Below are positions 9,980-24,188 of a DNA stretch of 64,000 nt, piece by piece. Position 1 is the first letter of the stretch; each line of letters begins with the position of its first letter. The stretch is from positions 146,501 through 210,500 of the forward strand of contig BROG01000645.1 in NCBI GenBank assembly GCA_030159075.1. The letters are read 5' to 3'. Both the position numbers and the translations under genes were made by a program. The notes under the pieces are model-generated. The model was not told where the DNA came from and ran no database searches. It saw nothing but the letters and a program-made list of their open reading frames with translations. Source of the stretch: Atrina japonica. Taxonomy: Eukaryota; Mollusca; Bivalvia; Pterioida; Pinnidae.

Positions 9980-11179
9980 TATGGCGATAACTACAAGTAC
10001 ATTGTAATAGTACATGTACATGTGTATAGATATTTCAACTCTATCAGCCCTAAGTATCCAATAGAATGGTCTTCTCTTATTGTCTTAAACCTGTCTATAT
10101 TGGTCTGCAGTGTTGAAAGGGAATCAACATTGGCTCTAGTCCATAGCAAAAATCTCAAATTTGCCACTTCATATACAGCTGGGAACATCTCAATGTAGGC
10201 CGATAAATGTGGGTGGTCTTAAACAAACAATAACAGCAAAAACAAAAAAACAAAAAACAAATCCCAAGAAACAAACTCAATTTTCTCACTCTTGATTTGA
10301 ACATTTTTTGCTCTAAAACCACGCTCCTTTAAGATATACATGAACTTCCATCAGTACAACTTCTATCAGTATGGAATATAAACTGATTAATATACATCTG
10401 CCGGAGAAGGACCTTCTGACACATTAACAAATGATATGCTCCTTGTAAACTACATGTAATTATATGCATAGAAATTACCACAATAAATCAAGCTAGGCAC
10501 GTATATAAAATACACATACTAAGGTTTCGTTAAAAAGAGCAAGTGATATATGTACAATGTATAAGTACAGGTACTGAAATCAAATATACCATTAGTAAAA
10601 TAAGATCTTATATTTGACCTTTGTGTACTTAGAATATAATCAGACACCAAGGTTGAAGGGAAATTTAGCAAGTGGAAAACTGCTGTCAGAGCCACCTGTT
10701 GCTTTAAGACACCTGTAAACAGAGAACCACACTATATTACAGCTGACACATGCCACCGTGGCTACTAAGAGTAAGACTGCAGACAAAGCGATGATGCCTC
10801 CGATTTTTTTTTTTCATGGACAGTCGTTCTGTGTTTATATAGCTTACAAATGTACATATACATATACATAATATATACACATATAAATAATTCCCATTCA
10901 ATCAGTCCGAGGGATAGATAAGTGATATAGAAATGTACAAGAACATGTATATAATAAAAAGAAAAGATATGAAATATGTACAAGTTCCGCAAAATCAAAT
11001 TAGGTAAAAATTAAATCATTTGAAATATTTTTTTTAATTTGTGATTCATCTCGGCAAGTCTATTTAGTAACAAGCTATAGCTATATACATCTCGTCTACT
11101 CTGACAGACTCATATGATTTTCACTTGGCGAGAGAACAGTGCCACTTTTAAAAGAAATTCAATGTATAATCAGACAATC
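9980..11179. other. No gene; AT-rich with A and T runs
   Basis: The 86-residue frame at 9938-10198 overlaps the MITE and is not supported. A (CAAAAA)-like run lies near 10232-10262 and a T run at 10806-10814. Confidence 0.5.
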
Positions 11180-11345
11180 TGCTGTGGAAATTTCCCAACT
11201 GAAGTCAAATGACAATGAATTTGAAGAGATTCTTATATTTTCACACAGTTTTGTGAATTTTTAGATTTTCCAGTTTCAATTGTTGCTAAAATTGCCAATT
11301 CAAAAGACCCAGGCCCCATTCCCAAAAAGGGTGTGGAGAATCCCT
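11180..11345. mobile_element. Family G copy, one half
   Basis: It shares AAGTCAAATGACAATGAATT, TTGCTAAAATTGCCAATTC and CCAGGCCCCATTCCC with the copy at 32172-32423, and ends GGAGAATCCCTG. The left CAGGGATTTTCC end is not found here. Confidence 0.65.
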
Positions 11346-11624
11346 GCTGTGTTAAAGTACCTGAGGGATCAAAACCAGGACATCAAACTTGCAGAGTGCA
11401 CACTCAAACCGAATGAGCTGCATGTACATGTACAGTATACCCCAGGTACATGTTATCATAAGAGTTTGAAGCAATTTAATCATACCAAAGTTTATTATAA
11501 ATACAGGCATGGTAACCCAAAACAAACTATCATTAGACTCATTTTTACTGGCAAGAAACATACCAGGTAATAAGCAACTGTAAGTATTACATCTAAAAAT
11601 CACGGCATACGTGAACCAGAGGTT

Positions 11625-11935
11625 GATAGATCCTTTTAGGGACAACGTCCTGGACCAAATTGGGAAAAACGCAACTATGGTCATTTAAGTCATAAGAATA
11701 AAGACACAAAACTTGTGATTCATTTAGCTTTTCTTATTTAACTGACAACATGGTTTTTATCTGAAGACTTTGAAGTGCAGTTCATACATGTACTAAAGTC
11801 TCTTTTTTATTGTTTAATACTGAATGTGAACAACATTGTGAATATAAATGGCAAATTTTTGCTCAAAATTGGGGGAAAAATAGCAGACTTTTTGCCTTGG
11901 GAATGGGGCCTTTAAGCGGACCCGCATGTTGATGA
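11625..11935. mobile_element. Family G-related copy, long variant
   Basis: It matches 29640-30010 in order: a GGGACA...TTGGGAA block, AACTTGTGATTCATTT, TTTTGCTCAAAATTGG, AATAGCAGACTTTT and TTGGGAATGGGGCCTTT, then GGACCC. It pairs with the G family through the GGGAATGGGGCC block. The ends are unclear. Confidence 0.55.
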
Positions 11936-12653
11936 TATTAATCCTTGTGTACATACATGTATTATATTTGTAGAAAGAAATGCAAGTTAATCATACAGTA
12001 ATACTTAAATGTACATGTGTCATACACACAATAATAGCATGAATTCTAATTTTATAATCATCTGTAATATTAGAGGCTGCATGTATGTACACGTGTACAT
12101 AAAAAGTATTTGATCAACGAGTCTGATTTCAATTAAATTCTAACAAGAATCAGATGGAAATGGGCCAGACAATGAAAAATATGACATCTTCCGTCTAATA
12201 AGACACAATCAACACAATAGAGAGGCAGGCACCATTTATTTCCCGCTTTAGCAAGGTCCTGGGACAGCTTTTAAAGAGTTCAACTAAAAACAAAGGCAGT
12301 CAGAATGTGAATTATGGGACTTTTAATTGTGGCCTAGAAAAATGAGACTGGCAAAAAAGACCAAAATCAAGATTTAATGGCAGACCAAGGAATGAAACTG
12401 ATACTTGTATATATACACTGTACATTGTACAAAAATACTATCATGGCATTCAATTTAAATCGAGATTTCAAAAAAAAGATGTTTAAATATTTTTGCTAAA
12501 ATTTTTAACCTTAGAGCTATGTCATCAATTTCATTGATCATGACATGTACTACATGTATGGCAATAAATTACAATGTATGTTTTCACATTTTGATGATTT
12601 TTTGTAAGTTTCCAAAGAACGTGTTTCCAGATTTTACAATTATACATGTACTA
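11936..12653. other. No gene; unassigned sequence
   Basis: AT-rich. No element ends were recognised. A diverged TACATGTA pattern recurs near 12540-12560 and 12640. Confidence 0.45.
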
Positions 12654-12836
12654 CAGTGGATCCTATCTTGAGAGACCACTGTCATCAAGATAGGACCACC
12701 TTTCTTGGGAGACCACATTCTCAAAACCACTTGGTTCAATAATCCTTGAAGTAAAACCTCTTTTCAGGGATCACCTGTCTTGTAAGACCACATCTGAATG
12801 GCGGAAGGGGTGGTCTCTCAAGACAGGTTCCATTCT
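12654..12836 (+). mobile_element. Family A3 MITE, TA on the left
   Basis: It starts TA then CAGTGGATCCTATCTTGAG and carries AGAGACCACTGTCATC, ACCACATTCTCAAAACCACT, TTGGTTCAATAATCC and TGGTCTCTCAAGACAGGTTCC. The middle blocks are shared with 35231-35405 and 40890-41032. The 62-residue minus-strand frame across it is not a gene. Confidence 0.8.
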
Positions 12837-12879
12837 CCATTCTAAAATTCTGTGCATGTATAACTACAGTATACACAAA

Positions 12880-12990
12880 GACCGTTTCTGCTCTCCCCAA
12901 TAGTACCATTTGTTTACAAATCAACCTCTATATAAAGACCACCTCCCTATAAAGATCGGTTTTCTTGTGTCCCCAATGAGGTCAATTATT
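12880..12990 (+). mobile_element. Family A1 MITE, right half
   Basis: Blocks CAATAGTACCATTTGTTTAC, AATCAACCTCTATATAAAG, ACCACCTCCCTATAAAG and GTTTTCTTGTGTCCCCAA match the full A1 copies. The terminal GTTTCACTG is lost. Confidence 0.7.
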
Positions 12991-14503
12991 TTCACACAAA
13001 GTCTTTTTCCTTGGTGCAACCTACATGTACATATACTTTTCTACCTAGATCAGTGCAGAATCCATGTCTCAAACTCTGTGAATTACATGTAACCTTGACC
13101 TTTGACATATTGACCTTAAGAAACAATACACCTATTGTTAAGCAGGTATAGTGCATGTATGTATATAAATGTATAATGTTCATATAATACCTGTACATAT
13201 AAAATGTACATGTAATTAGTATTTTTGTGAATAAATCTACAGTCTGTTCCCAGTACAAAACCAGTTAATACCTGTATGCGATACAGAAATCTACATGAAT
13301 GTCTGACAACAAACTATGTGACCTTGACCTTGACCCCAACTTACATGTAATAGGAATCTTCCTTAAATTATAACATGCATGCTAATTACAGAAATATATC
13401 ACCATTAGCCTAGAGTAAATGTACATTCTTGATCTAAAATCAGACCGACTTTGAAAAATATGTATGTTAATTATGCAAAAATAAATTTTGATTCTCATCA
13501 GTACTTACATGTAACAACTGTAATGCCTACATGTAACTAATCTGAAGTAATCTCAACCCCCCCCCCCCCTCGTCAGACACACTATGAATGGAATCTGCTA
13601 CATGTATGTTTGAAATGACTTAGTTTGATTCAAATAACTTTCATACATGTACATTGTACATGTACATACATGAGATGTTGGTTTCAATCTAAGTGCATGT
13701 GAACCTAATACAAAAGTCGACTGTTTCATGTATTTACATAAATTTTTATATTCATAAACAAGGCTAGATTTAGCTGATATGCCCGAAGTTTTATAATATA
13801 CATTACATATGGTCTCTCTTAATCTTAGCAACTTAAATCATCTCAATAAGAGCGTGTCTGTCAATGCAAAAACAAAATATATATATATTTATGCAGCATA
13901 CCTGAAATAGATTTAATTTGTAATTCTTAAACACATGGAGCCTAATAATTTATCAATGAAAACATTTTCTCTTTCAGGACATTGTACAAATGTATGTAAA
14001 ATGTAAGTTATAGGCATTATTGGATTTTGATCTACCAGTAAATTAAAGTACAGGTACTTGTCCAAAAACTAGGCTTTAATCAAGGTCAAGGGTCAACATA
14101 AGGATTACACAATGTATTTGGTACAATGTAGTTCAAGAGGAAAATGATACATATATACATGTATAATAATATATTATTTTCAATCTGAACCACAATTTGT
14201 TCATTGATGAATGCCTCTAAATTAGGTCAAAGTTTCATAACCTTGACCTTCAATGACCTAGATGTAGTAGGATACATTTAATCAGGAACCTTTAACTGGC
14301 CGAGTCATAGGAAACAAATCATAAGTAGGAGGGGGAGGCAATTTTTTTTCATGAATATGTTTTTCCCAATTTTAAATTCCTTTTTGATTATTTCTAAGTG
14401 TGCAATATCTGTATATTACAACATTTACTAAGTCATATTTTACTAAGATCAATTTGATTTTGATCAAAATGTAAGTTACATGTATTTATGTACATGTACG
14501 TTT
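12991..14503. other. No gene; AGGTCA half-sites and a poly-C run
   Basis: Three TGACCT-type hexamers stand head to tail at 13319-13336, with more at 13096, 13111 and 14224-14259. A poly-C run sits at about 13556-13569. A dense ACATGTA cluster lies at 13643-13673. No element copy or gene is recognised. Confidence 0.5.
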
Positions 14504-14690
14504 CTATCAACATACAGGTAACCTCTGTATAAAGGGCACCTGCCTATAAATGCCGTTCACATTAAACATGACCATTGTTAACTTTTTTTTTTTATAAAGA
14601 ATCCTCTTTACAAAGGTCATCTCTCTGTAACAGCTACTAGTACTTTTGCCCATTCTCCTGAGTGGCTTTTATAGACAAGTTTGACTGTTT
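14504..14690 (+). mobile_element. Family A1 MITE, heavily diverged
   Basis: Recognisable pieces are AACCTCTGTATAAAGGGC, ACCTGCCTATAAATGCC, a T-rich stretch, and the end GACAAGTTTGACTG. Divergence is higher than in the neighbouring copies, so the boundaries are approximate. Confidence 0.5.
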
Positions 14691-15784
14691 TCACCTATAA
14701 GCACTGTCACATGTGTTGTCAAATATGCCTCTAAATAGAGGCATCTGTCTGTTATGACCAATTTAAAAAAAAAAAAAAGGTCAGCTAAAAAAACACCATA
14801 CATACATGTAAAACCTCTATACAGAAAAATTATCCGACAATATTAAATGGTCACTTTTATCTAGCTACCTTCTCTCTTGAAAAAAAAATAGCCACAACAG
14901 GAAGTTTTAAGTGCAAACATTTAGTACATGTAAGTGATGCAGTCACATGGTGAACCTGACCGAATTATTTCGCCTGCCGTTAGTCATGACTACCATGTCT
15001 GAAACATGAAATATTCGCTGCAGCTTTCTGATAAGGCTCGGAAACAAGAAACATCTGAAAGACCAAGAACATGATACAGTTTGCCAAGTGGGTTACAGCA
15101 TTTCGTTGTCTGATGATATTTGATAGATTCAGCTGTCAAATACGTACTGAAAACATCTTTCTTCATCTCAGCATTTTTTTTTTCTTTATCGGCAGTTGTT
15201 TTGTTTTTGCTTTTTATTTTGTAAATAAACCACACACATATCAAGTGGCCTCTATCAAAAGACAAACCGGTTAACACTGAACACCGACTGACAGTCCTGT
15301 TGTACCAGATAAAAACCATGAGATTGTTACTCTTTGAAATGTACGATAAATTGGCAACAATATTTGTTTGTTGAAATAATAAAAACATACATCAATCCCA
15401 TTTGCATATACAGCAATGCACTGTTCTGATTGGCCACTCATAAACACAGAAGTACTATCATCATTGTCATCATCTAGAGCCGTAAACCAATACCAAAAAT
15501 TAATATTCGTATATTTGAAGCTTACTATTTTATTCATGCTTGAATTTTCGTCTTTTGCTACAAGCATATTTTTCATTCTGTTCTGTGAACTATGGTACTT
15601 ACATGTACAACTCTCTGTGTTTTCAGGACCCGCACCTCAACTTTAACCCAAAATATTGAACAAAAGCAGTTTAGTCCAAGCACAATGACAAAATAAAAAA
15701 AGAAAAATAATAATTTTTCATTTCTTACTATGCAGTATTCATGATTGTGCTCAAAAGATTCTCTGTGAAAAAAACAATCAGTGT
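14691..15784. other. No gene; unassigned sequence
   Basis: Frames of 132 and 101 residues on the minus strand (14990-15388, 15271-15576) overlap a 67- and a 76-residue plus frame. None shows a domain, a convincing composition or splice context. Confidence 0.5.
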
Positions 15785-16013
15785 CTCTCTCACTTCTGAG
15801 AGCCCCACTGGATCCTGAACCAACATGTACATGTGAGCTGATTTTGTGAGAAAGTTTGCTGCAAGTTTATACTTGCCAAAAGCCAGTGATCTCACCCCAG
15901 TCACATTGTAATCGGGTTCTCTCCTCCACCAGTTAAAACTTGTTGTAGTCGATAACCAAAAAGCTGTTTATAGTGGTGTAAAACACAATTAAAAAAAAAA
16001 AAAAAAAAAAAAA
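15785..16013 (+). mobile_element. SINE-2 copy with poly-A tail
   Basis: The order is a degenerate tRNA-like 3' half, GCTGATTTTGTGAGAAAG, TATACTTGCCAAAAGCCAG, CCAGTCACATTGTAATCGGG, TTCTCTCCTCCACCAG, GTGGTGTAAAACACAATT and an A run (15990-16013). Body and tail match what I know of common bivalve tRNA-SINEs. The A box has been lost and the B box is decayed. Confidence 0.75.
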
Positions 16014-17413
16014 ATATGGGGGATACAACTCTTAAGGGGATTATATACATGCAGGGCTTAGCCATCACATTTGTTTGATTGTCCAGGACAAGCCCAATTT
16101 GTGGTCAGATATGAAAATGTTACAGGACATAAAAAATCGTTGAAGACAAAAATTAATTCGATGAAAATTACTTGTCTTAAACACAAAGCAAATGTAACAC
16201 TCCATTTTCGGACAGGATATTTTTGCGTTCAGACAAGAAGATTTCAGTACTACTTCTCCAAGTGGAAATTTTCATGATTATTGACGCTGGACATGTGAAA
16301 TGAATGTTGTTTTTTTTTCAGCAGATTTACAATGTAATTATTATGTATGACAGGAAAATAAAGACAGAATTTTATGAAAACCAACGAGGGTGTTCCTTAA
16401 AGACCCAAGTTATGGAGACAGAGTTTGGGTGGTCTCTATGGCGAACTTCAATTGAATCCATGTCTTATAACCAATTATGATATTTTCATTTCATGAAATA
16501 CATGTACAAACACTCTGACCCATTTTTTTTATGATACATGTATGTAAAAAAAAAATTGGATTTTGTATGAAATAAAAACAAATCAAAACCACTGAATTAA
16601 AAACATAAACATCAGAAATATGTACTGGTACATGTAAATAATTTAATACAAATAAAAAGAAAATGGAAAACACAAACAGACAAAAAAAAAAGGCTTTTAT
16701 TTCGTGTAAGTACGTAAAATTTTGCTGCATACGTCATGTATATAACCAAAATAATAAACAATATGACCTTACATCAACTTTGTTTACATATATATTTTTT
16801 ACCTACATGGATATACAAATGTATTAAGTCTTCTTGTTAAATGTGTATCCATACATTTTATGTACAAAGCTAAACCTAAAGAAGAGGTAAGGCGATAGGC
16901 AAAAGTTTTGTTTTGAAAGACTTTAACGTGAACCTTTTTTCTTTTTTATTTTAGAAACTTCGATCCATGCCTCGACAAGTAAAACATTTATGAAGATTGC
17001 AAAGACACATAAGTTAACCCTTCCATAAGTATCGCATTACCCGAATCTTGACCATTGTTGAACTTGTTCTAGATTTTGTTGAGTTGTTGAATTATTAAAG
17101 ATTAATTTATACCAAGATTGGTTAGATTTTCAGGAAAGAAGCACAAATATGAAAAACAAAATGCCACATACAAGCAAACAGACATATAAGATCAAAGAGA
17201 CAAGTAGACAAACAGGTGGCTCAAAACCAACATGTTCTCCTTCCCCTACCCCCACAAAAAAAAAACAAAAAAAAAAACAAAAACAAAAACAAAACATCTA
17301 ATCATTGATCTGGGGGCAAAAAATATCTGTTCTGTATGACTTGTTGGAATATGTAAAAGATTTAGACCCAGAAAACAATGTATGGAAAATTCTTTTAATC
17401 CATTAAGTTGGCA
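16014..17413. other. No gene; traces of A3 and simple A/C repeats
   Basis: A trace of family A3 (GGTGGTCTCTATGGCG) lies at 16396-16455. A (CAAAAA)-type run lies at 17258-17294. Motifs related to the 67-bp array at 52.5 kb (GTCCAGGACAAGCCC) occur at 16081-16095. No gene is seen. Confidence 0.45.
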
Positions 17414-17496
17414 TTAACCCCCAAAGACATATTTGGACTGGTCAAAGGTATTGATTTACAGAAGAGTCCATTGTTTTTCAGGGGTCGACGAGTTAA
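17414..17496 (+). mobile_element. Family F mini-element with TTAA at both ends
   Basis: It begins TTAACCCCCAAAGACATATT and ends TTTTCAGGGGTCGACGAGTTAA, with TTAA at 17414-17417 and 17493-17496. The middle reads TGGACTGGTCAAAGGTATTG and TTTACAGAAGAGTCCATTG. At 83 bp it is one of the cleanest copies. Confidence 0.8.
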
Positions 17497-19129
<1,633 letters not shown>

Positions 19130-19762
19130 AAAGTTACCTGACAGACAATCGTACAAATTGGCAACTGGACAGACGAACAACTATACAGATAACTGGACAG
19201 ATTTAACAACCATACAGATGGACAACTGAAGAGATGAGACAGACAACTGCAGGCTGAGATGGACAACAGGACCAATGGACAACCTAAAAGACAACTTGAG
19301 AGATGGACAATTGGACAGATGCTGAGGTAGACAAATGGACAATGGGACAACCAGACAGACAACTGGGCAGACTGAACAAACCAGACAGATGGACAATCAG
19401 ACAGACAACTGGACAGATGGACATTTGGACAGATGCTGAGGTGGACAGATGGACAACCAGATAGACAACTGGACAGATGGTGTGGTGGACAACTGGACAT
19501 ATGGACAACCAGACAGATATTTGAATAGGTTGGCAATTGGACAGATGCTGAGAAGGACAACTAGACAGGTGAACAATGGGACAACCAGACAGACAATTGG
19601 ACAGATTGAACAACCAGACAGATGAACAACTGAACATATAGATAATAGACAACTGGACAGATGACAATTAAAGAGATGCTGAGATGGACAACTGGACAGA
19701 TGAAATAACTTGACAAATGAACAATGGGGCAGATGGAAAACAGGACAGACAGACATGGAATA
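19130..19762. repeat. GGACARNYRGACAGATG minisatellite with higher-order period
   Basis: Short units such as GGACAACTGGACAGATG and CCAGACAGACAACTGG follow one another with frequent variants. The marker GCTGAG recurs at 19253, 19321, 19435, 19547 and 19678, giving steps of 68, 114, 112 and 131 bp, so a larger unit of about 113 bp is superimposed. Minus-strand frames of 71 to 156 residues made of C, L, S, V and P are artefacts of this repeat. Confidence 0.85.
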
Positions 19763-21250
19763 GATTTATAGAAATAAAATACACTCTGAAATTTAACATT
19801 ATTTATATTGTTGATATCCAAAGTACATGTAAGAGCATGTATACTAATTATGTATAAACTAATTACAATACATGTACATACAATAATGTTGTGAAAAATC
19901 AGAAAATAGATGTTCATTTCCTTAATTAAAGATAGTTGTTTAACAGATTGTTATATATCAGGGTCAAAATTTAGTTTTTGCTACTGCTGAAATCTGTATT
20001 TTGGATTGTATCACATGCCTCTTGAAGAGTTTAACATAATAACATTCACCTTTCAAAAAATTTAAATAACTTTAAAATGTGTTTTTTTTTCTGTACCGGT
20101 TTTATATAATCTATATATCAAATGAACTCTCTAAGTGTCACAGCTCTTTCTCATACCTCTGCGGTGTGTAACATTTAAAAGAAATGTTGTCAAGGACATT
20201 TTTCTGACAACAGAATCATTTCATGATAGAAAGTAAAAGAACAATTTCTGAAAATTTGTAATTAATCTTAAAAACTGAAAGATATTTTTTTTCAGGTGTG
20301 AGTGACTTTATAGCTTACTACAATTGTTACTAAACCAATTACAACCTATGAAAGTACATTTGGTACAAAAATTTAGAATTCAGAAACAGTCACCACGATA
20401 CATATACATGTATTAGTATCACCTAAAAGAACTTTCTCTTACAATGTACATTAACGGTAACCATATGAACTTAAATGATAATATACTCTTTTCTTTTCTT
20501 AAATTATATGTACTAGAAATTACAATCCTTCCAAGAAAAATACTCAACTCCATTTAATGATTTATGATAAGATATTTTTATGTTTACACTTAAAATTACA
20601 AAAAAATATTTTGAATAATTAAAAACATGTAAAATTTTAGGAACACTTTCTATTACATGCTATAACCACTTGTAACTTGTTAGGATTAACGCATCGTCAA
20701 GGATGAAAACCAAGCTAATGGCTATAATTTTCATACAATTATAAAAGAACATGAACCTCCAATAACTTTTACGATATGTACATTTTTACGATATACAATG
20801 TAGTACAAGTGTATCCTGCTTACGGACATATGGACAGTGAACGGACAGGAAACAGATGGCTCGAGTCAGTTCTTTGTTGATGAACAGGTGAAAAAAAAAG
20901 AAAGAAAGAAAACATACTGTATCTCAAATACCAACTGCTTATAGACAAGTTTGAAAACATCTTGGCCAAAATTAAACTGAACGACCAAGTGATCCCAGCT
21001 TAATGTTATAATGTTATATCCCTACCTATGGACAAAAGTGGATTGTCTAAATGTGAATTTGTCAGGGAAATCATGCATTACACTTTTTCAATGCCTAAAT
21101 TTGTTCATTTTGAAAATATTCGCATATATCTATTAATCATACCTGTATAGTAAATATTAAATACATAGCCACTGAAACGTAATGGTGTCCAGACTTGAAC
21201 CCTACATTTTGTACATGTAGTTCAGGCTATTTCCAATGATTATATCTTAT
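19763..21250. other. No gene; unassigned AT-rich sequence
   Basis: No element ends recognised. Short TACATGTA-containing stretches occur at 19824, 19872 and 20406. Confidence 0.5.
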
Positions 21251-21342
21251 TTAATTCATCAACCCCTGGAAAACAATGGACTCTTCTGTAAATCAATGAC
21301 TTAGACCAGTCCAAATATGTCTTTAGGGGTGTATGAGTTAAA
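21251..21342 (-). mobile_element. Family F mini-element with TTAA at both ends
   Basis: It starts TTAATTCATCAACCCCTGG and ends TTTAGGGGTGTATGAGTTAA, with TTAA at 21251-21254 and 21339-21342. The interior ACAATGGACTCTTCTGTAAA and CCAGTCCAAATATGTC is close to the 5281-5370 copy. Confidence 0.8.
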
Positions 21343-22784
21343 CAGCATAAAAAAAATATTTTCACAGAAAGGAGATTATTCTTTTATATGGCTTCAATTG
21401 TCGTCAGAAAGGAACTTGAAAGTCCAGTGCAGATAGGTCAAAAGAAGCAATTGATCACACAGCCTTATAAAATGTCATATGACTGGTTCAGTCAGTTTAT
21501 GTCAAATTTTATAGATTTCAATGATTTTTCAAATACATTTCACATTCACTGATGATTTGAATACATATCAACACTTTTGCTAATACACACATGTACATTT
21601 CAATGCTTTTTCAATACATGTACATTTCATAAACGACATATGTCAAATTAAATACATATATAAATTTGTATACAAATATGGTTTTACTTTGAATGAAGGA
21701 CAGATGTTTGTTTCTGGCTGTTTAATGACAATTTACATTACAATATCGATCTACATGTATAAAGGTCAGACAAATTTCATGTGAGAAGTATAGAAAAGAA
21801 AATATAAACATGTACTGGTCATTCTATTTTACTTTTTCCCAATTGTACAAAAATTTCCGTCGGACCGATCCATAAAACTTCAAATCAAAAACAGCCCAAT
21901 TATGCTGTTGACAAGTATGAATGTATATTTATGACTGACACAGAGATCAAATACCTTCTGATCGTAATATTTCTTACTAAACAAAAACGATAAACAATTT
22001 AATCAATTTATCCACATCAGACAGATGCCCTGTAAAATTTTGCCTTTGGTCTCGTAAAATAGCATTCAAGCACAATGCAGCATTTTAAACTAACGTACAT
22101 GTACCTTGCTCAATTGAACAGCAATGTATTCATTCATCCACACTTTTTTTTATTCATTTATTAAAAACTGAAATGTGAAGTTCATAAGAATCTCTCATCA
22201 GAGTAAATATATATATATATACATACATGTAGTTTCAAAAAATTATTTGCTATACATTAAGGGTTGCAAATAAAAACTAACAAAGAAAAAAGTTTACACA
22301 AACCTTATCTGTTAAACGGGTGAATGCTATTGGCACTAGAAAATGTCACTGTCATTACTCCATATCCAAAACAGCAACGACAAAAATAGTTTAAGAAAGT
22401 TAACCTGGTATCAACAACTAAAAATGTTAAATTCATTTAAGACACTCGAACTGCTATATAAAAAATACGGCTAACTGTACAGACACTTGCTAAATATGTG
22501 ACCTCCTCGAAAACGAAATTTTCAACAAGACATAAGACGGTGGTATCATAAAATGTATGTAAACATTCTCATTTACACACAAAAAATGAAGTTCAATCGT
22601 TTTTCACTAGAGAGTCATCTTTAGACGGTGTAGTGTAACAAGCCGAGAAATTGTGTGGGCGTCGTTGTAGTAGCTACATAAATCTTGTGTCAACATGGAG
22701 CTTCCTCACTTTATAGTTAGGGCAAACCATCTAACGTAGGTCAATACGGTCAGAGTCAAAGAGTGATAAGAAACATGTGACAGA
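21343..22784. other. No gene; unassigned AT-rich sequence
   Basis: Scattered TACATGTA motifs (21591, 21617, 22097, 22222) and nothing else of note. Confidence 0.5.
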
Positions 22785-23255
22785 CAGACAGACAGAGAGA
22801 GAGAGAAACAGAGAGAGAGACAGAGAGAGAGACAGACAGTAACAGAGAGAAAGACAGACAAAGATAGAGAGAAACAGAGACAGCGATAGAGACAGAGAGA
22901 CAGTGACAGAGACAGAGAGAGACAAAGATAGAGAAACAGGGACAGAGATAGAGACAGAGTGAGACAGAGACAGAGACAAAGATAGAGAGAAACAGACAGA
23001 TAGAGACAGTGACAGAGAGATAGACAGAGACAGACAGAGATAGATAGAGACAGAGAGAGTGACAGAAAGACAGAGACAGAGACAAAGATATAGAGAAACA
23101 GACAGAGATAAAGACAGTGACAGAGACAGAGACAGTGACAAAGATAGAGAGAGGCAAAGATAGAGACAGAGACAGTGAGAGAGACCACAACAGAGACAGA
23201 AATAGAAAGACAGAGACAGACAGAGAAACAGATACAGAGACAGTTAGAGAGAGAG
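22785..23255. repeat. Degenerate (GACAGA)n / (GA)n tract
   Basis: About 470 bp of GACAGAGAGA-type repeats with AGATAGAGA and GACAGTGACAGA variants. It is purine-dominated on the plus strand. Minus-strand frames of 136-160 residues rich in L, S, C and V come only from this tract. Confidence 0.95.
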
Positions 23256-23257
23256 AA

Positions 23258-23258
<1 letters not shown>

Positions 23259-23289
<31 letters not shown>
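23259..23289. repeat. (TA)n microsatellite
   Basis: Short TA run directly after the GACAGA tract, so the two form a compound microsatellite. Confidence 0.9.
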
Positions 23290-23294
<5 letters not shown>

Positions 23295-23835
23295 TCCAGT
23301 TTCTTCAGAATTTCCCCCCTTTATTTTCATTATCACTCTTCCTCTAACAGTGAAACCTGTTTGAATTCAATGGCGCACTGTAATGTTAGTTTGGTTTCCA
23401 TCAATCAGACATCCAGTCTGTCATATTAACGTTTTGGATATTTAAAGTTATGTACCAATTATATTGCTTTTAATAATGGTCACACCAGGTACATGTAGAC
23501 GGACATGTACTGATTCATCATTTTCATTTAAAATGCTTGTTTTCCATGTCATAAGGGTCCATGTACATAATCATACACTTCTTACAAACGTTTATTTGAC
23601 CTTAGTCTCTGTCACTGTGAAGCACATCTTCCTACACTAATGACAGACTCACAGTCCAAGTTGTGGTTTTTGTGGTGAGATTTCTCTGTCTTGTCTAGAC
23701 ATCTAAGTGACTTTGATCACAGCAGATATACATACTGGTTTAAGATCAATTGATCAAGTGTAAACTAATATTCTTATAACTTTTCATCACAAAAATAGGC
23801 CAGACAAGTTAATTATTGTTGTTCACTTCATATCC
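23290..23835. other. No gene; unassigned sequence
   Basis: An AACAGTGAAACCTGTTTGAA segment at 23346-23365 looks like an isolated family A end. Otherwise nothing is seen. Confidence 0.4.
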
Positions 23836-23880
23836 GGGCGGGGGGGGGGGGGGGGGGGAGGGGGGGGGGGGGGGGGGGGG
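23836..23880 (+). repeat. Near-pure poly-G block
   Basis: About 45 bases of G broken only by one C and one A. It has very high quadruplex potential. Length may be unreliable, since homopolymers of this size are hard to assemble. Confidence 0.9.
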
Positions 23881-23965
23881 AAAACATTGGATCTAATTTT
23901 ATTTTTTGTGTATTTATCTTTGACTATAAAATTTGGATCATAAAATTTGGCATGTTACATGTCCC

Positions 23966-24051
23966 TTATCAACCCCTGAGAAACAAAGATTACTTCTATA
24001 AATCAATGACTTGGACAAGTCCAGTTGTGTCTTTATGGGTGAATGGGTTAA
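23966..24051 (-). mobile_element. Family F mini-element, left arm of an inverted pair
   Basis: Reverse copy: TTATCAACCCCTGAGAAACA through TAAATCAATGACTTGGAC to GGGTGAATGGGTTAA. It faces the forward copy at 24103-24188 with only about 50 bp between. Confidence 0.75.
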
Positions 24052-24102
24052 TACTTCCTTTAATTATTTATTAATATACATGTATCTTTTATAGTTATAC
24101 TG

Positions 24103-24188
24103 TATTCACCCATTTACCCCTAAAGACACATTTGGACTTTTCTGATTTACAGATGAGTCCATTGTTTTTTCAGGGGTTAATGAATTAA
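24103..24188 (+). mobile_element. Family F mini-element, right arm of an inverted pair
   Basis: Forward copy: ATTCACCCATTTACCCC, AAAGACACATTTGGAC, GATTTACAGATGAGTCC and TCAGGGGTTAATGAATTAA. It lies in opposite orientation to the neighbour at 23966-24051, so the pair could fold into a long hairpin. Confidence 0.75.

Noticed and set aside
14990..15576. Minus-strand frames of 132 and 101 residues
   Set aside because: They overlap each other in different registers and also oppose plus-strand frames; no family match or splice support.
22706..23190. Minus-strand frames of 136-160 residues
   Set aside because: They consist of L, S, C, V and F only and come from the GACAGA repeat read in different registers.
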